In this document: piece after piece, positions 10,331-22,010 of the stretch | Numbering within the stretch: the first letter of the stretch is position 1 | Layout of the letters: each line of letters begins with the position of its first letter | Assembly: GCF_963082655.1 (NCBI RefSeq) | Contig: NC_081555.1 | Span: forward strand, 16,704,020-16,768,019 | Length of the DNA: 64,000 nt | DNA from: Stomoxys calcitrans | Taxonomy: Eukaryota > Arthropoda > Insecta > Diptera > Muscidae | Direction of reading: 5' to 3' | The notes under the pieces: generated by a model | Seen by the model: only the letters and a program-made list of their open reading frames with translations | Told to the model about the DNA's origin: nothing | Databases searched by the model: none | Position numbers and translations under genes: made by a program

Positions 10331-11322
10331 ATGGACGGACAGTAATACGGACGGACGGACGAAAAGATGTGGAGAGAGGAGGACGGATATATGTACGGAC
10401 GTAAGGGAAATGGATGGAAGAATGGACGAAGGAATGACGGATAGCAGGAATGACGCCTTAGCGAGCAGAAAAAAGAGGACAGATGCCCGAACGGTAGGAA
10501 ATACTGACGGAAGAAAGTAAATAAGGAAAGACGGACGGCAGAAAAAGCAGACAGAAGGATGAACGGTAAGAAATGCCAATTAAGGGACAAGAAAAAAATG
10601 GACTGCACGACGGACGTTAGTATACATGAAAATCTGAACGAAAGTTAGGACGGAATGAAGAAAGAACGAACAGAAAGAAGGACAGATGGATAAATGGACG
10701 GCCGCAATGAAGGATAGACTGACTGAAGGAATAAGGCAGGGAAGTGTGGACAGCAGGACGGACGAGTCTTTTTTGAAGCAATAAAAACACGGATCGACCC
10801 ACAACGAATCGACAGACATACAGATAGCCGGACCGGCAGAAAGATGGAAGGACATGCAGTTGGACGGATGGACAGACAGATGGATACACAAATAGAAAGA
10901 CAGTCAAAAAGACGGGCAGACAAAGAGGCAAAAAGACAGACAGACGTACAGATACATAGACAGACAGACGGACGGACAGAAAAATAGACAGACGGACATA
11001 TACCCGGACCGGCAGAGAGATGGAAGGACATGCAGTTGGACGGATGGACAGACAGATGGATACACAGATAGAAAGACATACAGACAAAAAGGCAAAAAAA
11101 ACAGACAGCCACACAGATATATAGACAGATGGACAGACGGAGAGATATATGGACGGACGCACACATATATGGACGGACCCACACATATATGGACAGACAG
11201 ACGGATAGATAGGAAGACCGGCAGAAAGATGGAAGGACATGCAGTTGGACGGATGGACAGACAGACAGGCGGAAAGACAGAGAGACAGGCATTCATTCAG
11301 ACAGGCAGACATTAGTAAAGGC
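10331..11322. repeat. Degenerate GACR array with ~175-208-bp higher-order repeats
   Basis: Mostly GACA and GACG words with interruptions. A block with CCGGCAGAAAGATGGAAGG and ACATGCAGTTGGACGG occurs near 10833, 11008 and 11216, so segments of about 175 and 208 bp were duplicated. ACACATATATGGACGGAC is itself doubled near 11160-11195. The array ends in GACAGGCAGACATTAG near 11315. Minus-strand frames (SVCLSV-like) are by-products. Confidence 0.85.
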
Positions 11323-12298
11323 AGATACTAATAATGGCTTTTAATAGTAGAGATATATAAGCAAATTTTGTAAGTTTTTCGCAACGCATTGGAGGTTTGA
11401 CTGCCTTAGGCAATTTAACTTTCGTTTAGCATTTTTTTTAAATTTTATATTAAAAAAAATTACAAAAATTTTGAAAAGTTGTCTGATTTCTTCCCATTTT
11501 TTTTTTCTTTTCAGGTAAGAACATTCCTAGATATCATTATTAAACAATAAAAAGATCCAAAATGGAAAATTTGGAAACTAAAAATCAGTTCCTCTTCTAA
11601 TTTGAAGTAAGAGATATAAGAATACAAAATTTATTTTACCCACCATCAAAGCACGGGGTACATTCATCATGGCATTTTCTTAGCAATGCATTAATTTCAA
11701 TGAAATTTGGTGAGTTGTGTAAGGCTCCTAGACACAAATGATCCAGATCGGTTTATATTGGGATATAGCTGTGTTTAAGTACGCCCCCTTAAGGGGGGAA
11801 CTTAAAAAAAGGATACAGAAAACTTGTTTTTTCTATTTTATTTTTGACCTTATTTTTCTTTAAGTTAATGGACGGACATAATGCAGGTGATATCTGTCGT
11901 TTAGACTACTGCTTGTCGTTGCCATCTACTGTCATTGAGTTGTAGATCTACGTAAAACCTGTAGATGGCGCTGTGGTGTTAGTTCTGTAATTGAAGAACA
12001 GATGTCGCTTCAACAAGGCGATATAAATGAGGAAATTATTATCAGCTTTAGTTGAAATTTCTTATGTTCGGTTATATCGAACCCCCACATATCCTTTCTG
12101 AATTTGGTACAGTTCCGATTATATTTGGATATGGCTGCCATATAGAGCGATCCTCCAATTTACGCTTTTGAACCCCTATAAGGCTTATTTATTTGCCGAT
12201 TTCGAAGAAATTTTGACCAGAGTTGTGGTAGACGCCAAGCCGTATTTCCATTTGGACCCTATGGGCTCATAAATGGTGCATTTTTCACTATATTTTAA
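11323..12298 (+). mobile_element. Unique AT-rich DNA with degraded HINE pieces
   Basis: After about 300 bp without recognisable features, HINE-like pieces appear: ATCCAGATCGGTTTATATTG and GGATATAGCTG (about 11745-11772), and TTGGATATGGCTGCCATATA with GAGCGATCC (about 12126-12153). The intervening 11.87-12.04 kb holds a separate palindrome cluster. Boundaries are uncertain. Confidence 0.4.
11915..11978. repeat. Inverted repeat around GTAGAT, with a CTCF-like core
   Basis: GCCATCTAC (about 11921-11929) is the exact complement of GTAGATGGC (11961-11969). Between them lies the perfect 10-bp palindrome GTAGATCTAC (about 11942-11951). GTAGATGGCGCT is close to the core of known CTCF sites. ACAGATGTCGCTT follows about 40 bp on. 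Function unknown. Confidence 0.4.
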
Positions 12299-12468
12299 TG
12301 TGGTTAGGTTAGGTAAGATTCGCTGTCCTTTAAAGACTCACTTTGACAATTTTAAGTCCATTGTTATTCCGCAGTAGCGACAGACCAAGGCCTATGGCGG
12401 GAATCGAACCCACGACCCCTGCACTGCTAATCCAAGCACACTACCAACACGGCTACCAGAGCACCCTT
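12299..12468 (-). mobile_element. tRNA-derived SINE, second family
   Basis: Read on the minus strand, it has an A-box-like TAGCCGTGTTGG (plus 12444-12455) and a perfect B box GGTTCGATTCC (plus 12400-12410) at tRNA-like spacing. Downstream come GGTCTGTCGCTACTGCGG, GTGAGTCTTTAAAGG and an end CTTACCTAACCTAACC. The head keeps tRNA-like order but does not fold into a clean tRNA, and it runs into a non-tRNA body. I therefore call it a SINE rather than a tRNA gene. Target duplication not resolved. Confidence 0.65.
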
Positions 12469-14208
12469 AATTATGGTTACTATATTTATATAGCCGATTT
12501 ACTGGGAATCCAAAGTTTATTTTGCCTTAGGGGTTATAGAAATATCTTAAGTTAAAAAAAATTAAATCTTTCCCTCTTTTCCATTGGTTACCAACTTTTT
12601 GCCCAACCCCCAAAGCTTTAAATATTTTTGTTATAATTCTAAAAACTTTATTTCAACCCATTTTATTTCCTTAAAACAGACCAAAGCCTCTTAGAATGTC
12701 AAGCATCATTTATCTTAATTTTCTACTCATGTAACGCCTAAAGGTATGCTCTGAAAAGTTATCAATATAATAATGTAACTAGGAGCGTATACATAACAAT
12801 GTGAATTATTGCTCATACGCTTCGGGGGAAGAGTTAAATGATTTGAAATGGGTCCAAACAAGCAAAAAATGGGGCGAATTCTAACAAATTCTAGATATTG
12901 CCTTCAAAAATATGCCATAAACGAACGGCAGTTTATGAAGCCCTTCCTATGCTCATCAAGAGGAGGAAAGAAACATAATATGGAAATCACAAAACTGTTT
13001 GTTGTGTTATAAATTTTGCTGAAAAATAGGGTTTGAAAACCAATAATAATGCTGTTTTTAAGGACATAGTAAGCCAAAACAAAAACCTTCATTTAAGAAT
13101 TTTATGACAAGCATTTTTTCCAACTCCAACGAATGTTAGGCCACAGCAAAGGGCTCTGTAAGCTGTCATATATGGGGGTACATTTATTTAGGATATTTAT
13201 AGAAAGGGGGCTAAAAGGGAATGTTGGCACAGAGATGACATAGACAACTTATTTTTAGTTGAGAGATTTGTTTTTGTCTCCCCTCCCCAGCTTTACCAAA
13301 ATAACATGTCATCAATTTTCTATACTCTAACGTTTAGGTTCACTTTTTTTTGTCCTCTAGTGTGTTATCATTTTGGATGCATAAATAAATAAATAGTTTG
13401 ATTTGAAATATTTACTATGGCTTAAATCCTTACGGCCATGCTTTTGACTTTGGAAAAGGATGATAAAGTTTGCTTGTTGTTGTAAGGATTCATGTTCTGT
13501 GCCTTAAATTCGGTAAAAGGCTAAAAAGGAGAAAAATACACAAAATAACCCCAAAAATAAACAAAACTCTCATAATGTGATTACATTTCTGTGCATTTCT
13601 TGTTATTTGGGGATTGCAGAAACACAACAAAAAAAATCAAAACTTTTTTGTATTGAAAAAAAAAAAAGTACTTCTGTTACAATTTTCTTGGCTATGCTGT
13701 TAACACGTAGCAAAATATCCTGACAGAAGCCACAAAATGTAGTTAATTTTTCATTACAAAATAATGCCACACAAAAAAAAGAAACACTTGTAGTGCTTGA
13801 AATGGTTTGGGTAGGGTTGTGAGACTTATCCCTAGGGTTGCTTATGCTCCTGCCGAACATCTGATGAATATCTACAACTTTCAATTAGGCTGAAACATAT
13901 TTTTTCCCAGAAATATTTGTTTTGTATACAACCAAAAGGTAAATCAAACATTGCTAGGTATTCATAGAACGTTTTCCTATTTATTTGCTTAAAAAAAATC
14001 CTTAAATGACATTGTGATCTTTGGAGAATATAATAGGGAAGGATAAAGTTTTGTAAGGCTTAAATTCTTCAGGTAGAAAGGTGAATTGTGATAAATTCAT
14101 TATAAATCAAGTAAACTGTCAGTAAGACATGTTTAAAAGAAAGAAAGAAGTAAAGGATGATAAAATAAATACTTTCATGTTAGAAATCAAAGCCTTTAAC
14201 AATAAATA
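12469..14208. other. AT-rich unique DNA, no gene seen
   Basis: No supported coding region. A diverged copy of the GCGTAT/ATACGC repeat lies at 12751-12822. Several short frames (62 and 93 aa on the minus strand) have no recognisable domain. Confidence 0.5.
12751..12822 (+). repeat. Second copy of the GCGTAT/ATACGC dispersed repeat
   Basis: CTGAAAAGTTATCAATAT is followed by GGAGCGTATACATAACAATG and GCTCATACGCTTC, in the same order as at 6600-6668. The inverted hexamers start at 12784 and 12814. Confidence 0.45.
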
Positions 14209-14445
14209 TTGGGTTGCCCAAAAAGTAATTGCGGATTTTTCATATAGTCGGCGTTGACAAATTTTTTCACAGCTTGTGACTCTGTAGTTGCATTCTTTCT
14301 TTTGTCAGTTATCAGCTGTTACTTTTAGCTTGCTTTAGCAAAATAGTGTAAAAAAAGTATATTTGATTAAAGTTCATTCTAAGTTTTATTAAAAATGCAT
14401 TTACTTTCTTTTAAAAAATCCGCAATTACTTTTTGGGCAACCCAA
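14209..14445 (+). mobile_element. mariner-type MITE copy 2
   Basis: 237 bp in the same orientation as the copy at 5471, differing by few substitutions. TA target duplications lie at 14207-14208 and 14446-14447. Both ends are intact. High similarity between copies suggests fairly recent activity. Confidence 0.92.
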
Positions 14446-14529
14446 TATAACAGACTTAAAATTTGTATCTTAATTTTGAGGACGATGCCACTATGGACAT
14501 ACACCTAAGCCAGTAATCAGCTTGTTGTG

Positions 14530-17330
14530 CGCTCTAAAAACCTAAAAACCTCTTCGTAAGAAAAAATTTTAGTACTCTTTCTCAGGAAAAAGGGTAGTTT
14601 TAGTACGCTTTCTAAAGGAGACGGGGTAGTTCTAGTAGTTTAAGTTCTAAAGGAGAAAGTGTAGTTTTAGTAGGTTTTCTTAAGGATAAGGTTGTTTTCT
14701 AAAGGAAAAGGGTAGTTTTAGTTAGAAAAGGGCATTTTTAGTACCCTTTCCCAAGGGAAAGGGTACTTTAAATGCCCTTTTCTAAGAGAAAGGTTAGTTT
14801 TAGTAACCTTTCTTTAGAGAAAGGGTAGTTTTAGTACCCTTTCCTTAGGAAAGGGTAGTTCTAGTACCCTTTCCTTAGGAAAGGGTAGTTCTAGTACCCT
14901 TTCCTTAGGAAAGGGTAGTTTTGGTGCCCTTTTCTTAGGCAGAGGGTAGTTTAAGTAATATTTCTTTAGGGAACGGGTAGTTTTAGTACCTTTTCTTAGG
15001 GAATGGGTAGTTTTAATACCTTTCCCCAAGGGAAAGGATATTTTTATTACCCTTTTCAAGGGAAAGGGGTAGTTTTATTACCCTCTCCCAAGGGAAGGGG
15101 TAATTTTATTACTCTTTTCCAAGGGAACGTGTAGATTTATTACCCTTTCCCAAGAAAAAAGGTAGTTTAGTACCCTTTTCCAGAGGTTAGCCTAGTTTTA
15201 GTACCCTTTATCAAGGGTGAGGGAATTTAAGTACCTTTTCCCAAGGCAAAATTTAGTTTTAGTACCCTTTTCCAAGGGAAAGTGTACTTTTAGTACCTTC
15301 TCCCAAGGAAAAGAGTTGTTTTAATAAACTTTCATAAGTGAAAAGGTGGTTTTAGTAGACTTTCTCAAGGCTTAGCGTAGTTTTAGTACCCTTTCCGAAG
15401 GAGGGGGTAATTTTATTACCCTTTCCCAAGGAAAAAAGGTAATTTTACTACCTTTCTCAGACAAAAGGGTGGTTTTAGTACACTTTCTCAAGGATTAGCG
15501 TAGTATTAGTACACTTTCTTTAGGGAAAAGGTAGTTTTAGAACCCCTTCCCAAGGGATTGAGTAGTTTTAGTAACTTTAGCTTTATTACACTTTACCAAG
15601 GGAAATGTTACTTTTATTACAAATACCCCTTCCCAGGGGTTAGCCTAATTTTAGTACCCTTTCCCAAGGGTGAGGAAAGTTTCAGTACCCTTTCCCAAGG
15701 CAAAGTTTAGTTTTAGTACCCTTTCCCAAAAAAAAATCTTAGTTTCATTACTCCTTCCCAAGGACAAATGTAGCTTTATTACCCATTCTTAAAGGAAAAG
15801 GTAGTTTTAGTATCCTTTTCCAATTAAACGGGTAGTTTTAGAACCCTCTTTCAAGGAAAAAGTTGATTTTAGTACCCTTTCATAAAGGAAAGTTTAGTTT
15901 TAGTACCCTTTCCCAAGGAAAAATGTAGATTTAGTACCCTTTTCCAAGTGAAAGGGTAAATTTGGTATTTTTTTTTCATAGTAAAGGCAGTTTTATTACC
16001 CATTCCTAAGGGAAAGGGTAGTTTTAGTATCCTTTTCCAATAAAAGGGGTAGTTTTAGTACCTTCTTCCAAGGAAAAAGGTGGCTTTAGTACTCTTTCCC
16101 AAAGGAAAAGGGTAGTTTAGTACCCTTTTCCAAGTGATAGGGTAGTGTTGGTACCCTCTCCCAAGGGTGGTGGTAGTTTTAGTACCCTTTCCCTAGGGAA
16201 AGTGTAGTTACAGTACCATTTTCCAAGGGAAAGTGTAGTACCTTTCCCAAGTTAAAGTGCGTTTTTATTACCCTTTCCCAAGAAAAAGGGTAGTTTTAGT
16301 GCCCTTTTCCAGGGGAAAGGGTAGTTCTGGTAAGCCTTCCCAAGGGAAATTGCAGTTTAAGTACCTTTCCCAAGAGAATGGGTAATTTTAGTACCCTTTC
16401 CCAAAGGAAAGGCTAATTTTAGTACTCTTTCCCATAGAAAAGGGGTGGTTTAAGTACCCCTTCCGAAAGAAAAGGTAGTTTAAGTATGTTTTTTTCAAAG
16501 AAAAGGATAGTTTTAGCACCGTTTCTCAAGTGTGGTTTTAATACCATTTCGTTGGGGGAATGTTAGTTTTAGTACTATTTCCTTAGGGAAATGTTTGTTT
16601 TAGTACCCATGGATATGGTAATTTTGAGACCGTTACACAATCATGGGTTAATTTTAGGGAATCAAGGGAGCCAACGGAAGAGGAACCAAGGGAATGGGTA
16701 ATTTTAGTAACTCTTCCCAAAGGCCAGCGTAGATTTAATACCCTTTGCCAAGGAGAAGGGTAGTATTAGAACCATTTCCCAAGGAAAAGGACAGCCTTTT
16801 TAGGGTACACAGGGAAAATGTCGTTTAAATACCCTTTCTCAAGGGAAAGTGTAGTTCAAGTACCCTTTTCTTAAGGAGAGGGTAGTTTAAATACCCTTTG
16901 CTAAGGAAAAGGGTAGTGTAAGTACTCTTTGCTAAGGAAAAGAGTAGTGTTAGTATCCTTTCCCAAGGGAAGGGGTAGTTATAGAACCCTTTCTCAAGGG
17001 AAAGAAAAGTTTTAGTACCCTTTCTCAAGGGATAGGTAGTTTTAGTACCATTTCCCAAGGGAGAGGATAGTTTTAGTACCATTTCTCAAGGGATAGGTAG
17101 TTTTAGTACCCTTTCTCAAGGGATAGGTAGTTTTAGTACCATTTCCCAAGGGAGAGGATAGTTTAAGTACCATTTTCCAACGGAAAGTGTAGTTCTAGTA
17201 ATCTTTTCAAATGGAGAGGGTAGTTTTAATAAACTTTCAGTTTATAGTTTTCTTACCTTTTTTCCAGGAAAGGTGTAGTTTTTTAACCTTTTACCAGGGA
17301 AACTGCAGTTTTAGTACTCTTTTCCAAAGG
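14530..17330 (+). repeat. 30-bp palindromic minisatellite (GTTTTAG loop orientation)
   Basis: About 90 units of 29-31 bp. Each unit has an arm GGGAAAGGGTA, a 7-nt spacer GTTTTAG, the complementary arm TACCCTTTCCC and a short AA or TTA joint. Exact 30-bp periodicity shows at 14820-14920. Because arms alternate, each can pair with the arm on either side. Units are diverged, and the region at 16600-16690 is disturbed. The same unit occurs at 36290-38505 on the other strand. No coding capacity beyond short repeat-driven frames. Confidence 0.93.
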
Positions 17331-18484
17331 AAAGAACTTCAAGCGTATTTGTGTAATGTGTAGAGAAAGCAGCATGCGCTTGGTACAGTGACAGACAGGG
17401 GGAACCAACATTTAATTCATTTAGCATGTCATAAGGATATATTTATGATTGATAGGAGTGTCCTTTAAAAGTATTTCGAGGTATTGCATACAATCTAGCA
17501 ATGTATCCAATTCTCCATGCTATGGGAAGATGTTCGAAAACTTTCGGACTAGCCTATCTGACCAGCTCCTCGTTAATTCAATGCCCCATTCTTCATATAC
17601 AAGTAGAAATCAGAACTTAACAAAAGACTATGCAAGACAACAACTACTATCGTACCACTATCACCAGCAACAATTTCCCCCCCTCGGTTTGCACAAACAA
17701 ATATCCACAATCAAAGTTATTCTCTTCTCACACTCCACACCACACACCACTCAGCCTAAGCATTCAAATAAAAGAGCACACGTACAACAGGGTAAACAAA
17801 TACAATCAGCGTTTCGTTGTAATACACAATCAGTTGTGTATGATGCACACAGACGTGGTGATTTCTTGAAACACTCACTCACTCGCTCACTCACCCACAC
17901 ACATGTGGAGGCACCAAGCACTTAGGCTGCTCAAACAAATGATATGTAATCAGATGACAAACATGTTGCCATTTTAGTGTTGCAATGTCGTTGTTGACTT
18001 TAATGACAACATCTTTCAGTGTGGTTAAGCGTGACTACATACATATGTACTTGTATCTATCTGTTATAAGAGTAAAAGCCAGAGCAGCGGTATGGAGGAG
18101 TGGCTAAGGGAGTGGGTGAGTCTGAGTAAAAGAAAAGGGCTTTTATATGACACTGAATATGGGTATAAGGAATTTAAGTGCCTTTGTATGTCTTAAGGCA
18201 AACTATCTTTGGAAGGGACTTTTTTATGGGCCGATTTGAAAGGGCAAGGGAAAATAAATTTAGTAGGGTATTTAATTTTCAAGTGCTGCTCATATAACTC
18301 AAATGGAACTAAAAAGCCAACAATAAAAAAAGTTTTCCTCTTGAGTGATGTTTAATTAGCTGGAATTTAAAGCCAAGCATTCTTTAGTTTGTAAAGATGT
18401 AGATTATTGTAAAAATTATAGTGAATATAAAACTTTGTTGTAAGTTTTGTAAAATTTCCATTTCCATAGAAATTTAAGACAAAA
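17331..18484. other. Unique DNA, CACT-rich stretch, weak ORF
   Basis: No recognised gene. A frame of 158 codons (+, 17449-17925) is the longest in non-repeat DNA of this part but has no domain and ends in a CACTCACT microsatellite (about 17871-17903). The last ~80 bp (AATTTCCATTTCCATAGAAATT and AATTTCATTTTGCGG) resemble a lead-in to the 27-bp minisatellite. Confidence 0.5.
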
Positions 18485-21475
18485 TTTTATTTTCATGAAA
18501 GCTTTTGGCAAAATTTCATTTTGCGGAAAAGTTTTTAGAAAAAAAATTTTGGCAAAATTATTTTTTAAAAAAGTTCGTCAGGGAAAATTTTTTATAAACT
18601 TTACTTCATTTTCTTTGGAAATTCTTTTAGTTCCTTTCAGGGACATCTGGCAAAATTGCCAGGCAAACATTTTTGACAAAAGTTTGCCAGGCAACAAATT
18701 TTGAAAAAAATTTTGACAAAATTTGCAGGAAAAAATGTTTTAAATATTCGTAAAGGAAAATTTTGTCAAAATTTGCAAGGCAAACATTTTTGTCCAAATT
18801 TTCAAGGCAAACATTTTTGACAAAATTTGCCGGGGAAAAATTTTTAAAAAATTTGCCAGGCAAACATTTTTGTCAAAATTTTCAAGGCAAACATTTTTGA
18901 CAAAATTTGCCAACCAAATATTTTTGACAAAATTTGCCGAGGAAAATTTTTTAAAATATTCGTAAGGGAAAAATTTGTCAAAATTTGCAAAGCAAACATT
19001 TTGTCAAATTTTGTCAGGCAAACATTTTTTACAAAATTTGCTTGGAAAAAATTTTTTAAAAATTCGTAAGGGAAAATTTTGTCAAAATTTGCAAAGCAAA
19101 CATTTTGTCAAAATTTGTCAAGCAAACATTTTGGTCAATATTTGCATGGCAAATGTTTTTGACAAAATTTGCCGGGGAAAAATTTTTAAAAAATTTGCCA
19201 GGCAAAGAATTTTGACAAAATTTGCCGGGGAAATATTGTATTTGTGTCAAAGTTTCCCAAGCAAACATTTTTGACAAAATTTGCCGGGGAAACATTTTTA
19301 AAATATTGGTAAGAGAAAATGTTGTCAAAATTTGCAGGCAAACATTTTTGTCAAAATTTGCCAACAAACATTATTGTCAAAATTTACCAGCAAACATTTT
19401 TGTCAAAATTTGCCAAGCAAACATTTTTGTCAAAATTTGCTTGGATATTTCTTTTTAAAAAATTCGTAATAGAAAATTTAGTCAAAATTTGCAAGATAAA
19501 CATTTTTAACAAAATTTTCTGTTGAAAAATTTTTAAAAAAATTACCAGGCAAACGTTTTTGACAAAATTTGCCGGGCAACAATTTTTGTCAATATTTGGC
19601 AGGCAAACATTTTTGTCAAAATTTGCCAGGCAAATATTTTTGTGAAAATTTGCAAGGAAAAATTTTTAAAAAAATTCGTAAAGGAAAATTTTGTCAAATT
19701 TTGCCAGGCAAACATATTTGACAAAATATGCCGGGGAAAATTTTTTAAAAATTTGCCAGGCAAACATTTTTGACAAAATTGGCAGGGAAAATTTTTTTAA
19801 AAGAATTCGCAAGGGAAATTATTTTCAAAATTTTTGTCAAAATTTGCATGGCAAACATTTTTGACAAAATATGCTGGGGAAATATTTGTGTCAAAATTGG
19901 CCAAGCAAACATTTTTGACAAAATTTGCCGGGGAAAAATTTTTTAAATATTCGTTAAGGAAAATTTTGTCAAAATTTGTCAGGCAAACATTTTTGTCAAA
20001 ATTTGCCAGGCAAACATTTTTGTCAAAATTTGCCAGGCAAACATTTTTGACAAAATTTGCGGGGGAACATTTTTAACAAATTCGTTGGGGAAAATTTTGT
20101 CCAAATATGCCAGGCAAACATTTTTGTAAAAATTTGCCAGGCAAACATTTTTGTCAAAATTTGTCGGGGAAAAATTTTTAGAAAATTCGTAAGGGAAAAA
20201 AAATTTGCCGGCGAAAATTTTTTAAAAAATTCGTAAGGGAAAATTTTGTCAAAATATACCAGGCAAACATATTTGTTAAAAATTGCAAGGCAAATATTTT
20301 TGACAAAATTTGCCGGGGAAAATTTTTTAAACACTTCGTAAAGGAATTTTTTTTTCAAAATTTGCCAGGCAAACATTTTTGAAAAAATTTGTAGGTAAAA
20401 TATTTCAAAATATTCGTAACTGAAAATTTTGTCATAATTTGACAGGCAAAGATTTTTGACAAAATTTGCCGGGGAAAATTTTTTGTCAAAATTTGCCAGG
20501 TAAACATTTTTGACAAAATTTGGCGGGGAAAAATGTTAAAAAAATTTGTCAAGCAAACATTTTTGACAAAATTTGCCGGGGAAAATTTTTTGAAATATTC
20601 GTGAGGGAAAATTTTGTTAAAATTTGCAAAGCAAACATTTTGTCAAAATTTGCCAAGCAAACACTTTTGTCAAAATTTGGCAGGCAGGCATTTTTGACAA
20701 AAATTGCAAGGAAAATTTTTCAAAAAATTCGTAAGTGAAAATTTTGTCAAAATTTGCCAGGCAAAGATTTTTGACAAAATTTGCCGGGCAAAAATTTAAA
20801 AAAAAACTGCCAGTTAAAAATTTTTGACAAAATTTGCCAGACAACAAATTTTGAAAAAATTTGCAGAGTAAAGATTTTGAAAAAAATTGCAGAGTAAAGA
20901 GTTTTGTCAAAATTCGCCAGGCAAACATTTTTGTCAAAATTCGCCAGGCAATCATTTTTGTCAAAAATTGCAAACATTTTTGACATAATTTGCAGGGAAA
21001 AAATTTCAAAAAATTCGTAAGGGATAATTTTGTCGAAATATGCAAGGCAAACACTTTTGATAAAACTTGCCGGGGAAAATTTTTTGTCAAAATTTGCCAG
21101 GCAAACACTTTGGTCAAAATTTGTCAGGCAAACATTTTTGACAAAATTTGCAAGGAAAATTTTTCAAAAAATTCGTAAGCGAAAATTTTGTCAAAATTTG
21201 CCAAGCAAAGATTTTTGAAAAAATTTGCTGGGCAAAATTTTTTAAAAAAGTTGCCAGGCAAACATTTTTGACAAAATTTGCCAGGCAACCATTTCGGACA
21301 AAACTTGGCATGCAAACATTTTGGACAAAATTTGCCAAGCAAACATTTTTGAAAAAATTTGCCAGGCAAACATTTTGGACAAAATTTGGCATGCAAACAT
21401 TTTGAACAAAATTTGGGGGGAAAAATTTTTTGAAAAATTCATCGGGGAAAGTTTTTGATAGAATTTACTTAGTTT
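18485..21475. repeat. 27-bp palindromic minisatellite
   Basis: About 100 units. The commonest unit joins the palindrome TTTGCCAGGCAAA and the near-palindrome TTTTGTCAAAA; a variant carries GCCGGGGAAAA followed by an A/T-rich AAAATTCGTAAGGG block. Clear 27-bp spacing is seen at about 19980-20060. The unit is almost its own reverse complement. The many frames with LPGKF or ANFVKN peptides on both strands only mirror the period, 27 being a multiple of three. Confidence 0.93.
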
Positions 21476-21509
21476 TCTTTGTTAAGACTTTTAATTTCTT
21501 TCCGTTTTT

Positions 21510-22010
21510 TTTAGATCTTGGGTCTTGACTTCTTGAGCCTCTAGAGTGCCCAATTCTTATCCGATTGGGATGAAATTCTACAAGACGTGTTTTGTTATGA
21601 TATCCAACAACTGTGCCAAGTATGGATCAAATCAGTCCATAACCTGATATAGCTGCCATATAAACCGATCTTGGGTTTTGACTTCTTGAGCCTCTAGAGT
21701 GCCCAATTCTTATCCGATTGGAAAGAAATTTTGCACGACGTGTTTTGTTATGATATTCAACAACTGTGCCGAGTATGGTTTAAATCGGTCTACAACCTGA
21801 TATAGCTGCCATATAAACCGATCTTGAATCTTGTGTGTTTTGAGCCACTAGAGGGCGCAATTCGCATCCGACTTGGCTGAAATTTGGCATGTTGTGGTTT
21901 GTCATGACATACAACAACTGTGCCAAACCTGTTATAGCTGCTATATAAACCGATCTGGGATCTTGACTTCTTGAGCCTTTAGAGGGCGCAGTTTTTATCC
22001 GATATGGCTG
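21510..22010 (+). mobile_element. HINE fragment, three to four 153-bp units
   Basis: Begins within the unit (GATCTTGGGTCTTGACTTC) right after the 27-bp array and ends with GATATGGCTGAATTTTTTTT. Neither the microsatellite block nor the termini are present. One unit has CCACTAGAGGGCGC at 21845-21858, a 14 of 14 match to the CTCF consensus. Confidence 0.8.
21845..21858 (+). promoter_or_regulatory. CTCF-consensus-like motif
   Basis: CCACTAGAGGGCGC matches CCASYAGRKGGCRS at every position. It sits in an isolated HINE fragment. Occupancy is not known. Confidence 0.3.

Noticed and set aside
7012..10608. Long minus-strand frames (621, 568 and 477 aa) rich in PSVRPS and PSFHPS
   Set aside because: They lie wholly in GACR/GGAA arrays, several frames are open over the same DNA, and the peptides follow the repeat words. 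The composition lacks stop codons. No signal of a real gene.
12395..12468. tRNA gene on the minus strand
   Set aside because: The B box is perfect, but the A box is imperfect, the acceptor ends do not pair and a non-tRNA tail follows; better as a SINE.
14530..17330. Telomere-like repeat because of GGGTA words
   Set aside because: The unit is 30 bp with paired arms; no uninterrupted short telomeric motif is present.
17449..17925. 158-aa plus-strand frame in non-repeat DNA
   Set aside because: No recognisable domain, ends in a CACT microsatellite, an overlapping frame is also open, and no promoter or splice support is visible. Could be chance.
18495..21442. Frames with GKFCQK or KQTFLTKFA repeats on both strands
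   Set aside because: The unit is 27 bp, a multiple of three, and nearly self-complementary, so both strands stay open.
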